A stretch of 8,108 nt of DNA from Patescibacteria group bacterium UBA1372. Lineage in GTDB: Bacteria; Patescibacteriota; Microgenomatia; UBA12405. Under the pieces are notes generated by a model. That model was not told the origin of the DNA, did no database searches, and saw only the letters and a list, made by a program, of their open reading frames with translations. Shown here piece after piece: positions 1 through 5,653 of this stretch. Every line of letters begins with the position of its first letter. Positions within the stretch are counted from its first letter, which is position 1. The stretch spans positions 1-8,108 of the forward strand of contig DBRI01000003.1 of assembly GCA_002306295.1 (NCBI GenBank), read 5' to 3'. A program made the translations under genes and the position numbers.

Positions 1-939
1 TATCAACTATTGGAAGCGGTCATAATAAAGGGTGAAAATACAGGCGAAACTATATATATAAGTAATGGCGAATATTTAGCAGCTAATGTCAGAAGCTATC
101 AAGCGGGTGATAAATTGGTGGTAGGATTGGAGAAAATGGAAGGTGAGGCTGACTACTATTATATAGTCGATTTTGTGAGAACGGATGCATTGGCAAAACT
201 AGTGGTGATATTTGTGGTGGTAACTTTGGTGGTAGCTAAGTGGAGGGGGTTTTGGTCGATGATAGCAATGGCCTTGTCTTTTGGAATAATTTTTAAATTT
301 ATATTGCCTAATATATTGGCTGGATCTAATCCAATAATGGTGGCTGTGGGCGGGGCTTTAGCGATAGTACCGGTAACTTTTTATATGAGCCATGGACTGA
401 ATAAAAAGACAACGGTAGCGGTGGTGGCGACAATAATTACTTTGATAATTACGGGAATATTGGCAGTGGTATTTGTAGAGATGAGTAAACTAACGGGTTT
501 AGCGGCTGAAGAAGCCGGATTTGTGGTCAGTGAAATGGGAAATAAAATAAATTTAAAAAGTTTATTACTGGCAGGAATTATAGTGGGAGTACTGGGAGTG
601 CTCGATGATGTGACAGTGTCTCAAGCAGGGATAGTGGAAAAGTTGAGTCAAGCCGGAGGCTTGGATAAATATGGAGTTTATAAAAAAGCCATGGAGGTGG
701 GCAGAGATCATATTGCTTCGATGGTGAATACTTTAATTTTGGTATATGCCGGGGCTTCGCTTCCTCTACTACTACTATTTGTAAATAATCCACATCCGTT
801 TAGCGAAATAATAAATTATGAGGTAGTGGCAGATGAAATTGTGAGAACAATGGTGGGTAGTATTGGACTGGTACTGGCGGTGCCAATTGCAACAGCATTG
901 GCGGTATTTTGGTTTGAGAAAGAAGTTAAGAAGACCTGA
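1..939 (+). CDS. YibE/F family membrane protein (5' end outside window)
   Basis: Integral membrane protein of the YibE/F-like family, whose biochemical role is not established. The frame is open to the left edge (Tyr-Gln-Leu before the TTG at 10), so that TTG is not taken as the start and an N-terminal membrane segment is probably missing. The visible part begins with a small beta-rich extracytoplasmic domain (about residues 1-60, with a GDKLVV turn), followed by about seven hydrophobic helices. Family hallmarks seen are GVLDDVTVSQA (about residue 198) and VGRDHIASMVNTLILVYAG (about residue 233). The end is a short basic tail, EKEVKKT, with a TGA stop. Its last 14 bp overlap the convergent glycosyltransferase gene and no terminator hairpin is visible there. 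Codons are G-rich (GTG, TTG, GGG). Family assignment is firm; function is unknown. Confidence 0.9.
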   Translation, partial: YQLLEAVIIKGENTGETIYISNGEYLAANVRSYQAGDKLVVGLEKMEGEADYYYIVDFVRTDALAKLVVIFVVVTLVVAKWRGFWSMIAMALSFGIIFKFILPNILAGSNPIMVAVGGALAIVPVTFYMSHGLNKKTTVAVVATIITLIITGILAVVFVEMSKLTGLAAEEAGFVVSEMGNKINLKSLLLAGIIVGVLGVLDDVTVSQAGIVEKLSQAGGLDKYGVYKKAMEVGRDHIASMVNTLILVYAGASLPLLLLFVNNPHPFSEIINYEVVADEIVRTMVGSIGLVLAVPIATALAVFWFEKEVKKT

Positions 940-2074
940 GAAGACTGACAAGCTTTTGATTAATTGATTGAGTTGATAGATAATTTCTCATTTTTTCCCT
1001 AATGATTGGGTTTACTGGTTGACCAGAAACTTTTTTTAAGATCTTATAAACATAAGAGGCGGACTTAAAGTCAATAATCCAATCTTTTAGACCAAATTTA
1101 TGATAGGTTTCAGAAACTCCCATATCTGAACTTATAAGGGCAGGAGTACCTGAGGCAATGGCTTCTTGGGCAACATTACCATAGGTTTCGAAAAAAGATG
1201 GGCTAATAAGAGCGCCTTGAGAAGCATAAAAATTGGCTAGCGTGTGGTTGTCCATGGGTCTAATAAGAGTCACTTTGTTTCTAATACTTTTGGAAATCTT
1301 TTTTTTAGCTTTTTTTGGATCGGTGACAATGTTAATACTGAAAGTGTCACCTTTTTGATGGTTGTATGTGGCTAAAGTCTCAACGAAATGTGGATTTTTG
1401 ATATCAGACCAGCGGCCAACGAAACCAACATTTTTGGCTTTACCGGTGCTATTAATTTCGAAAAAATGACCGGGGATGGGGTTTGGAAGAACGGCGGTTT
1501 TAAAAATTTGATGGCCAAAAACTTCATTTTCAACTGTTTTTCTGGCTATATCACTTGGAAAAAGATATAAAAGACGATCGTTGTCAAAGACTTTTTCCAT
1601 ATCGGTGACTAGTAATAATTTGTCTTTGGGATAATTACTAAGCTCTTTGGTTAAAATGCCGTGGTAGTGAAGAACAATGGGAATGTTGGTAGAACTGGCA
1701 GAAAGAAAGAGACACCAGGGAACAATATAGGTGCCGTTTAATAAGATTATATCCGGGGACTCTTCTATAATTATTTTTTTGAAAACATCTGTAAGAGGTT
1801 GGTAGGCGTTTTTTATATGATCGACTGAAGTTGAAATGTCAATAATATCTGAAAAATTTGGGTAAGATAAGTTAACTGAAATTAATTTAAAATTAGATTG
1901 ATTTTGAGACTCTTTATAAAGATTGTTTTCGTCGGAATTGTGGTCACCTGTAATACGAACTCCAACAAAGTTGATAGAGGTTTTTTCGTATTTAGAGGCG
2001 TAATCAACAAGATTTTTAAAAGTTTGACCGATACCACCCAAATTTGATGTCTGTATGTTGGTAAGGATTTTCAT
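926..2074 (-). CDS. Glycosyltransferase, GT4 family (GT-B fold)
   Basis: Predicted cytoplasmic or membrane-associated retaining glycosyltransferase that moves a sugar from a nucleotide-sugar donor to an unknown acceptor, probably in cell-surface glycan or glycolipid synthesis. The 382 residues match a complete GT4 protein. The N-terminal Rossmann domain starts MKILTNIQTSNLGGIGQTF, with the glycine-rich acceptor-side loop. The C-terminal donor domain opens with GFVGRWSDIKNP (217-228). It carries the E-x7-E signature in SPSFFETYGNVAQEAIASG (291-309; E296 and E304), followed by GTPALISSDMG. No membrane helix is obvious. The ATG at 2074 is the first in frame and is preceded by T-rich sequence with no Shine-Dalgarno. 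A promoter lies about 50 bp upstream, so this is probably a single-gene unit. Its 3' end overlaps the YibE/F gene. The exact sugar cannot be told from sequence. Confidence 0.93.
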   Translation of the reverse strand: MKILTNIQTSNLGGIGQTFKNLVDYASKYEKTSINFVGVRITGDHNSDENNLYKESQNQSNFKLISVNLSYPNFSDIIDISTSVDHIKNAYQPLTDVFKKIIIEESPDIILLNGTYIVPWCLFLSASSTNIPIVLHYHGILTKELSNYPKDKLLLVTDMEKVFDNDRLLYLFPSDIARKTVENEVFGHQIFKTAVLPNPIPGHFFEINSTGKAKNVGFVGRWSDIKNPHFVETLATYNHQKGDTFSINIVTDPKKAKKKISKSIRNKVTLIRPMDNHTLANFYASQGALISPSFFETYGNVAQEAIASGTPALISSDMGVSETYHKFGLKDWIIDFKSASYVYKILKKVSGQPVNPIIREKMRNYLSTQSINQKLVSLLRSS

Positions 2075-2121
2075 AAGAAAAAAACAAATCTATAGAGTAA
2101 GACCTATGTATATTGTGCTCT

Positions 2122-2152
2122 ATTATACCATAATATTTTTATGGTATGTCAA
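2122..2152 (-). promoter_or_regulatory. Promoter of the glycosyltransferase gene
   Basis: Read on the - strand, a perfect TTGACA (2147-2152) and a perfect TATAAT (2122-2127) are separated by 19 nt, with TGG directly before the -10 (an extended -10). Predicted start of transcription is near 2115, giving a leader of about 40 nt. The spacer is 2 nt longer than the usual 17 and is occupied by an inverted repeat. Confidence 0.75.
2125..2147. repeat. Inverted repeat in the promoter spacer, possible operator
   Basis: ATACCATAA (2125-2133) and TTATGGTAT (2139-2147) are perfect 9-bp arms around a 5-bp centre. The repeat spans the whole spacer and cuts into both promoter hexamers. No T-run follows on either strand, so it is not a terminator. 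A regulator-binding site is the likeliest reading; no candidate regulator is in the window. Confidence 0.5.
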
Positions 2153-2176
2153 AAGAGTGGGTATAAAAAGATTTAA

Positions 2177-2398
2177 TTAGCCTCGAACTGGATGTGCCCA
2201 ATCAGGACAAGATTCATCATCATCTGCGATATCTCTTAATGATTGTCTTCTTTCGAGAGACAAATGGCGGTTGGTGACTAATTCATGAAGAGCCTCAGCT
2301 CTGGTGGCAATAGAAGAATCGTAGCAATCTGTGTTTGGTGAAACTAAGAGATCAGTAAGTTTTGGACGGGGGTATTTATCTATGTCTGGCGTAGCCAT
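2177..2398 (-). CDS. Small hypothetical protein, 73 aa
   Basis: I do not recognise this protein. It is soluble and charged with no signal peptide or membrane segment. The N-terminal third is Pro/Asp/Lys-rich (DKYPRPK). The middle looks helical and amphipathic (RAEALHELVTNRHLSLERRQ, 33-52). The end is acidic, then DDDESCPDWAHPVRG. Cys 25 and Cys 64 are the only cysteines. Support for a real gene is a mixed, natural codon choice and a good promoter about 30 bp upstream of the ATG at 2398. Against it are the small size and the lack of a Shine-Dalgarno before the ATG. It lies downstream of the tRNA-His terminator and upstream of the glycosyltransferase promoter, so it is probably transcribed alone. 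Confidence 0.6.
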   Translation of the reverse strand: MATPDIDKYPRPKLTDLLVSPNTDCYDSSIATRAEALHELVTNRHLSLERRQSLRDIADDDESCPDWAHPVRG

Positions 2399-2428
2399 AA
2401 TTTTATGAGATTAATTATTAATCATATG

Positions 2429-2457
2429 ATTCTATCAACAAAATACGATATTTTCAA
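2429..2457 (-). promoter_or_regulatory. Promoter of the 73-aa protein gene
   Basis: On the - strand TTGAAA (2452-2457) and TAGAAT (2429-2434) are spaced by exactly 17 nt, each close to consensus. Transcription would start near 2422, about 24 nt before the ATG at 2398. It lies just after the upstream terminator, which fits a fresh transcription unit. Confidence 0.6.
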
Positions 2458-2470
2458 TCTGAAGAAAAGT

Positions 2471-2542
2471 AAAAAAGCGGCCCTCCTGTCTGTGAAAATT
2501 GAAAATTTTGTGTCTTATTGACACAGACAGAGAGAGGCCGCT
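2471..2542 (-). terminator. Strong intrinsic terminator after tRNA-His
   Basis: On the - strand a long stem is followed by six T (2476-2471), then more T-rich sequence. The base of the stem pairs 2476-2482 with 2536-2542 (AGCGGCC/GGCCGCT). The upper part pairs 2486-2494 with 2522-2530 (CTGTCTGTG/CACAGACAG). Between them CTC faces AGAGA, which can pair with a 2-nt bulge. The loop is 27 nt (2495-2521). Arms of 19 and 21 nt are unusually long for a simple terminator. It is directional: no T-run follows on the + strand. It ends the tRNA-His transcript and any readthrough from hisS. Confidence 0.85.
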
Positions 2543-2559
2543 GACGGTATTGATGCAAA

Positions 2560-2631
2560 GGGGCATAACGGGAGTTGAACCCGTGTCTCCTGATTCACAG
2601 TCAGGCGCTCTAACCACTGAGCTACTAGCCC
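2560..2631 (-). tRNA. tRNA-His, anticodon GTG
   Basis: A 72-nt cloverleaf. D stem GCTC/GAGC with an 8-nt loop, anticodon stem CCTGA/TCAGG with loop CTGTGAA giving anticodon GTG, a 4-nt variable region, and T stem ACGGG/CCCGT with loop TTCAACT. The discriminator is C73, as expected for bacterial tRNA-His. CCA is not encoded (TTT follows). Two oddities: position -1 is T, not the usual encoded G-1, and the acceptor strands GGGCTAG and TATGCCC pair well only in the first 4 bp. Below that they need a bulged T68 or leave U-U and A-A mismatches. It lies downstream of hisS on the same strand. Function as tRNA-His is likely but the acceptor stem deserves caution. Confidence 0.85.
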
Positions 2632-2654
2632 AAGCATCTCGCCTTTTAAAGAGC

Positions 2655-2716
2655 GTTCTTTTTTTAGGGATATGAATCCCAAGAAAACCGTTTATCTACG
2701 GTTTTCAAAAAAGAAC
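2655..2716 (-). ncRNA. Three-way-junction RNA leader upstream of tRNA-His
   Basis: Three perfect nested stems fold into a compact junction. The closing stem pairs 2655-2664 with 2707-2716 (GTTCTTTTTT/AAAAAAGAAC, 10 bp). One inner hairpin pairs 2667-2671 with 2676-2680 (GGGAT/ATCCC, 4-nt loop). The other pairs 2683-2690 with 2699-2706 (GAAAACCG/CGGTTTTC, 8-nt loop) and abuts the closing stem directly. Transcription from the promoter at 2729-2737 would start about 6 nt before the closing stem. No known RNA family is recognised. The 8-bp hairpin followed by a weak T-tract could alternatively be a terminator for hisS. Confidence 0.5.
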
Positions 2717-2728
2717 TTTCTGATTGAG

Positions 2729-2737
2729 ATTATAGCA
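2729..2737 (-). promoter_or_regulatory. Extended -10 promoter for the tRNA-His transcript
   Basis: On the - strand TGC-TATAAT (2737-2729) is a perfect extended -10 element. No good -35 hexamer is seen at the right distance (TAAGTA at 2752-2757). It lies between the hisS stop codon and tRNA-His, so the tRNA can be made independently of hisS, with a start near 2722 and about 90 nt of leader before the mature 5' end. Confidence 0.5.
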
Positions 2738-2789
2738 GATTAATAAAAGGCTACTTATATAAGATATTAGTTTTTGATAAAAATGAAAA

Positions 2790-4121
2790 TTAAGTTAATA
2801 ATTTTCTGACTTGATCTACAAGATCTGATTCGTCTACAGAAAATTGATTTGATTTGGTACCACCTCTGGCAATATCTAGATTTTTAACAGAAACCTGACT
2901 TGACTTAGCTTCGTCGGGACCAATAACGATAGCCAATCTGGCTTGTCTAGTGTCTGCTAATTTGAACTGCTTACCAAGTTTGTCTCCGGACATATCTAAT
3001 TCGACATTTATGCCCTGTTTTCTAAGCTGACTAGCAATCTGAAGTGACTTTGGTAAAAGTTGATCGTTAAAAACAGTAACATAAACATCTATACCACCAG
3101 TATTTCTGGGTAAAACTTGCAAATCTGTCATAATAGTGACGACTCTTTCTAAGCCAAAAGAAGCTCCTGTAGCAGGTATCGAAGGGCCTCCAAGAGCTTC
3201 AATAAGATTATCAAAACGACCTCCTCCGGCAACGCTACCTATTTGACGGCTGGCTTCAACTTCAAAAATTGGACCAGTATAATAATCTAAACCTCTGGCT
3301 AGCAAAGGATCGATTGTGCATAATCCTTCGGGAATTTGACTATATTCAGTTGCAGAAACAAGACTTTCCAATCTCGATATACCGGTATCAATGTTAGTGT
3401 TTCCTTGAGGTAAAATGCGTCTTAGCTGATTTAAGACTTGCCGATTTGATCCAGATAGATCGGTTAACCTGTCCGTTAAATCATTAAAGGTGTTGGGGTT
3501 TAAACCTACTTGTCTAACTTCGCTTGTGACTTGTTTGCGACCGACTTTGGAAATCTTGTCCCAACCTCTGATAGCAGTAAGGGCTTGATCTTCTGTTTTG
3601 GCACCGACAACCTGGGCCATACCAGTCAAGAGGGATCTGTCAGAAAATCTAACAACAAAGTCGGGAAATCTAAATTTTTGTCCTACATCAGTTAGAATTG
3701 TGAGAATTTCAGCATCGGCAATGATGTTTGAACAACCAAGAGTGTCAAAATCCATTTGAGTAAATTGGCGGAAACGACCTTTTTGGGGTTTATCTGCCCT
3801 AAAAACAGGACCTATAGCATATCTTTTATAAGGAAGGGAGAGCTCGTTGGTGTATTGAGTTGCAACTCTGGCCAGCGGAACAGTTTGATCAAAACGAAGA
3901 CCGAGCTTGTCTGAACCTCTTTGAAAGCGATAAATACTGGTGTTTGATTCGTCCCCACCCTTACCGTCTAAAACTGAAGCATATTCAATAATTGGAGTCT
4001 CGAGTGGTTCAAAGCCGTAAGTTTCGAGTGTTGAGGAAAAAATATCTGTAACGACTCTTCTAATTCTAGCGTCTTGACCTCTCCAATCTGCTGTGCCTCG
4101 ATAATTTGTTGCTTCTACCAT
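2790..4121 (-). CDS. hisS: Histidine--tRNA ligase (histidyl-tRNA synthetase)
   Basis: Cytoplasmic class II synthetase that charges tRNA-His using ATP. The 443 residues match the full family length. Motif 2 is GPVFRADKPQKGRFRQF (104-120). The HisRS-specific motifs are RGLDYYTG (276-283) and VAGGGRFDNL (297-306). Motif 3 is ATGASFGLERVV (317-328). The C-terminal anticodon-binding domain starts near DVYVTVF (345). In place of the E. coli-type RPEGTAG segment it has LRFDQTVPLAR (75-85) and DFDTLG after motif 2, the variant also seen in archaeal and eukaryotic enzymes. The ATG at 4121 starts at a natural N-terminus (MVEATNYRGTADW); no Shine-Dalgarno precedes it. The permease gene ends 55 bp upstream on the same strand with no terminator between, so co-transcription is likely. 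A weak candidate promoter of its own (TTCAAA 4180-4185, TGT-TATATA 4157-4165) is also present. Confidence 0.97.
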   Translation of the reverse strand: MVEATNYRGTADWRGQDARIRRVVTDIFSSTLETYGFEPLETPIIEYASVLDGKGGDESNTSIYRFQRGSDKLGLRFDQTVPLARVATQYTNELSLPYKRYAIGPVFRADKPQKGRFRQFTQMDFDTLGCSNIIADAEILTILTDVGQKFRFPDFVVRFSDRSLLTGMAQVVGAKTEDQALTAIRGWDKISKVGRKQVTSEVRQVGLNPNTFNDLTDRLTDLSGSNRQVLNQLRRILPQGNTNIDTGISRLESLVSATEYSQIPEGLCTIDPLLARGLDYYTGPIFEVEASRQIGSVAGGGRFDNLIEALGGPSIPATGASFGLERVVTIMTDLQVLPRNTGGIDVYVTVFNDQLLPKSLQIASQLRKQGINVELDMSGDKLGKQFKLADTRQARLAIVIGPDEAKSSQVSVKNLDIARGGTKSNQFSVDESDLVDQVRKLLT

Positions 4122-4176
4122 ATTTTGTATATTAATTTGTAATTAATTATTAAAAATATATAACATATAAAAATAA

Positions 4177-5454
4177 TTATTTGAAGTTTTTTTCAATAAG
4201 TTTATTGAAAAGAAGAGTGACGGCCGAAGTAAGAATTCCTACAGAGATCATAATAAACTCTAAATTCTTTGTAATTTCTGTTGGTAGAAGATTGGCCTTT
4301 GAAAAAATTAATATTAAAAGAGAAATGACAGATCCAGAAATTAGTGACGAGTAAATGGTTGACGACTTAAAACTGATTAGATTTGAGCTGTGGAGAAGAT
4401 AGGCGATAAAGGGAATAAAAACTCCGGCAATGTAAATAACATAAAATGAAACAATAAGAGAAACTATGGTGCCGCCAGTCATGGCTAAAAAGAAAATAAA
4501 TAAAGAGTTAGCAAAAATTACAACTCCTTTTTTTCTGATTTTTTGAGGTAAAAAATTAAAATCAATGAAAGCCTTTGTGAGAATTCTAAAGAGACAGCTA
4601 CCAGAACCAAGCAACACTGTAAGTATGGCAATTAAAAAGAGATAGGAAAGATTGTCTCCAAGAGCTGATCTGCCTAAATACATAAGCACAAAAGGAACAA
4701 CTTGTTTGCCGTCTATGTCCTGAGGAAAAACACCATTGGCTTTGGCGGCGTAGATGGTAATAGTAGGAATAAAGACAATAATGAAAAGAATGATTGAGCT
4801 GAGTATGGTTCCAGAAATTGATTTTTTTGAATCTTTTGCTTGAACTACAAATTGGTGAAAATCCATTCCTAGCATGGTTATTAAAACCGTAGGGATGGCA
4901 ATACCCAAAATATGCATAGGACTGGTTGAGGAAATTTCCGCTGGAATTCTTGTAACTATATTTAATGCGGTGGGAATATCTACTAACTTAAACATTCCAT
5001 AAACCAGAATGGTTGAATTAATTAATAGAAGAGCTAATAAAAGTTTTGATAACTTTTCAACAGGTAAAATAGAAAAGAAAACTATGAGAAATAATACAGT
5101 AATGGTACATAACTGCATCGAAAGACCAAGCATGTTGACTATATAGGTGGCACCTAGAACTTGGGAAGCAACAACACCAATCATCCACAACCAAGACAAA
5201 AACATAATTCCATTTGAAACTTTTTGATCGTATTTTTTTTCTAGCAAAGTCCAAATTGGATATTTGTTTTTCCAGTAAAAAGAGGCTAGTAATGAAAGGG
5301 CCAGTAGTCCCAAGGCACACATAAAGGCGTAAAGAGAACCAGATAGGCCGTTTTTATAAATCATTTCGCCTGTGCCAAGCAGAAAACCTAAACCATAGTG
5401 AATAGATACTAAACCTGTAGCTACACTTATTGTGCTTAGTTTTCTATTGTTCAT
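4177..5454 (-). CDS. Sodium:solute symporter (SSS) family permease
   Basis: Integral membrane secondary transporter, probably Na+-coupled import of a small solute. About 12 hydrophobic helices are spread over 425 residues. SSS-like features are the first helix with GLGFLLGTGE (21-30), then a glycine-rich second helix ending in a WxLLEKKY segment (68-75). GMDFHQFVVQAKDSKKSISG (196-215) matches the family's D..QR..AAK loop. LLGSGSCLFRILTKAFIDF (281-299) occupies the place of the STADS..L helix in the LeuT-fold core. The substrate cannot be read from sequence. Its position before hisS and tRNA-His, and two His codons in its leader, suggest histidine or a histidine precursor, but this is inference. 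The ATG at 5454 has a weak GGA 5 nt upstream, right after the T-tract of a terminator in its own leader. Confidence 0.85.
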   Translation of the reverse strand: MNNRKLSTISVATGLVSIHYGLGFLLGTGEMIYKNGLSGSLYAFMCALGLLALSLLASFYWKNKYPIWTLLEKKYDQKVSNGIMFLSWLWMIGVVASQVLGATYIVNMLGLSMQLCTITVLFLIVFFSILPVEKLSKLLLALLLINSTILVYGMFKLVDIPTALNIVTRIPAEISSTSPMHILGIAIPTVLITMLGMDFHQFVVQAKDSKKSISGTILSSIILFIIVFIPTITIYAAKANGVFPQDIDGKQVVPFVLMYLGRSALGDNLSYLFLIAILTVLLGSGSCLFRILTKAFIDFNFLPQKIRKKGVVIFANSLFIFFLAMTGGTIVSLIVSFYVIYIAGVFIPFIAYLLHSSNLISFKSSTIYSSLISGSVISLLILIFSKANLLPTEITKNLEFIMISVGILTSAVTLLFNKLIEKNFK

Positions 5455-5462
5455 TTTTTTCC

Positions 5463-5487
5463 AAAAAAAAAGGGCTCGTTAGAGCCC
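5463..5487 (-). terminator. Intrinsic terminator inside the permease leader (attenuator)
   Basis: On the - strand GGGCTC (5487-5482), loop TAAC (5481-5478) and GAGCCC (5477-5472) are followed by nine T (5471-5463). The hairpin ends 8 nt before the permease ATG. No other - strand gene ends nearby, and the only good promoter lies upstream of it, so permease mRNA must read through. That makes it a candidate attenuator rather than a gene-end terminator. It has no T-run on the + strand. Confidence 0.8.
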
Positions 5488-5538
5488 GTAGGAAAAAACA
5501 ATTAAAATCTTACGATGATGTAAGTTTCTTACATTCAT
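5479..5538 (-). CDS. Candidate leader peptide with tandem His codons
   Basis: A 19-codon frame in the permease leader reads MNVRNLHHRKILIVFSYGL and then TAA. The two His codons, CAT CAT, are at 5520-5515. The last two sense codons (GGG CTC) are the 5' arm of the terminator hairpin and the stop codon lies in its loop, so a ribosome finishing the peptide would physically block the hairpin. The ATG is about 5 nt after the predicted transcription start and has no Shine-Dalgarno. The family precedent is ribosome-mediated attenuation such as the enterobacterial his leader, which has seven His codons. Two is few but equals the Trp codons of trpL. Whether it is translated is unknown. Confidence 0.4.
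   Translation of the reverse strand: MNVRNLHHRKILIVFSYGL
5487..5534 (-). promoter_or_regulatory. Mutually exclusive hairpins in the permease leader
   Basis: Four segments, in transcription order, can pair in rival ways. A is ATGTAAG (5534-5528), B is CTTACAT (5524-5518), C is CGTAAGA (5514-5508) and D is TCCTACG (5493-5487). A pairs B over 7 bp with a 3-nt loop. B can instead pair C over 5 bp, with the His codons lying across the loop. C can pair D over 6 of 7 positions. D overlaps the 5' arm of the terminator by one base. The A-B / C-D / terminator layout resembles that of the his attenuator, but I see no clear antiterminator pairing with the terminator arm. Confidence 0.45.
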
Positions 5539-5549
5539 ATTTGTAGGTT

Positions 5550-5577
5550 ATGATAGCATTTTATTTTGTGTTTACAA
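5550..5577 (-). promoter_or_regulatory. Promoter of the permease (and probably hisS)
   Basis: On the - strand TTGTAA (5572-5577), 16 nt, then TATCAT (5550-5555) preceded by TGC, an extended -10. The predicted start is near 5543, which gives an 88-90 nt leader that holds the candidate leader peptide and the terminator. It is divergent from the acetyltransferase promoter. Confidence 0.6.
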
Positions 5578-5618
5578 TAACATATTTTTTTGTTGATTGT
5601 CTTATATATAATTAATTA

Positions 5619-5646
5619 TTGCTTAACAATATTTATTTGATAAAAT
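5619..5646 (+). promoter_or_regulatory. Promoter of the acetyltransferase gene, likely leaderless
   Basis: TTGCTT (5619-5624), 16 nt, then TAAAAT (5641-5646) preceded by TGA, an extended -10. With the usual 6-7 nt from the -10 to the start, transcription would begin at 5653-5654, which is the ATG itself. Confidence 0.5.
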
Positions 5647-5653
5647 AAGGTTG

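Noticed and set aside
10..12. TTG as start codon of the YibE/F gene
   Set aside because: The frame is open to the left edge and family members have more N-terminal sequence, so the gene most likely starts outside the window.
578..793. - strand frame of 71 codons inside the YibE/F gene
   Set aside because: It is antisense to a well-supported membrane protein and shows no recognisable family.
1388..1570. + strand frame inside the glycosyltransferase gene
   Set aside because: It lies antisense to the conserved GT4 region and has no support.
2435..2617. Open frame of 60 codons on the - strand
   Set aside because: It crosses the tRNA-His and the terminator hairpin; the frame is a by-product of those RNA elements.
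2754..2763. CTTATATAAG palindrome near the tRNA-His promoter
   Set aside because: Ten bases of AT-rich palindrome are expected by chance in this composition.
3510..3695. + strand frame inside hisS
   Set aside because: Antisense to a complete, motif-verified hisS.
4190..4211. Perfect 10-bp AT-rich palindrome at the end of the permease gene (TTTTCAATAA/TTATTGAAAA)
   Set aside because: It lies in coding sequence, has no G-C core and is followed by A rather than T on the transcribed strand, so it is not a terminator for the permease.
5057..5320. - strand frame overlapping the permease in another register
   Set aside because: Phe/Leu/Cys-rich translation typical of a shifted membrane-protein frame; the permease frame is clearly the coding one.
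5463..5543. T-box riboswitch in the permease leader
   Set aside because: The leader is under 90 nt, lacks a long specifier stem and a T-box antiterminator motif; only the terminator is shared with that class.
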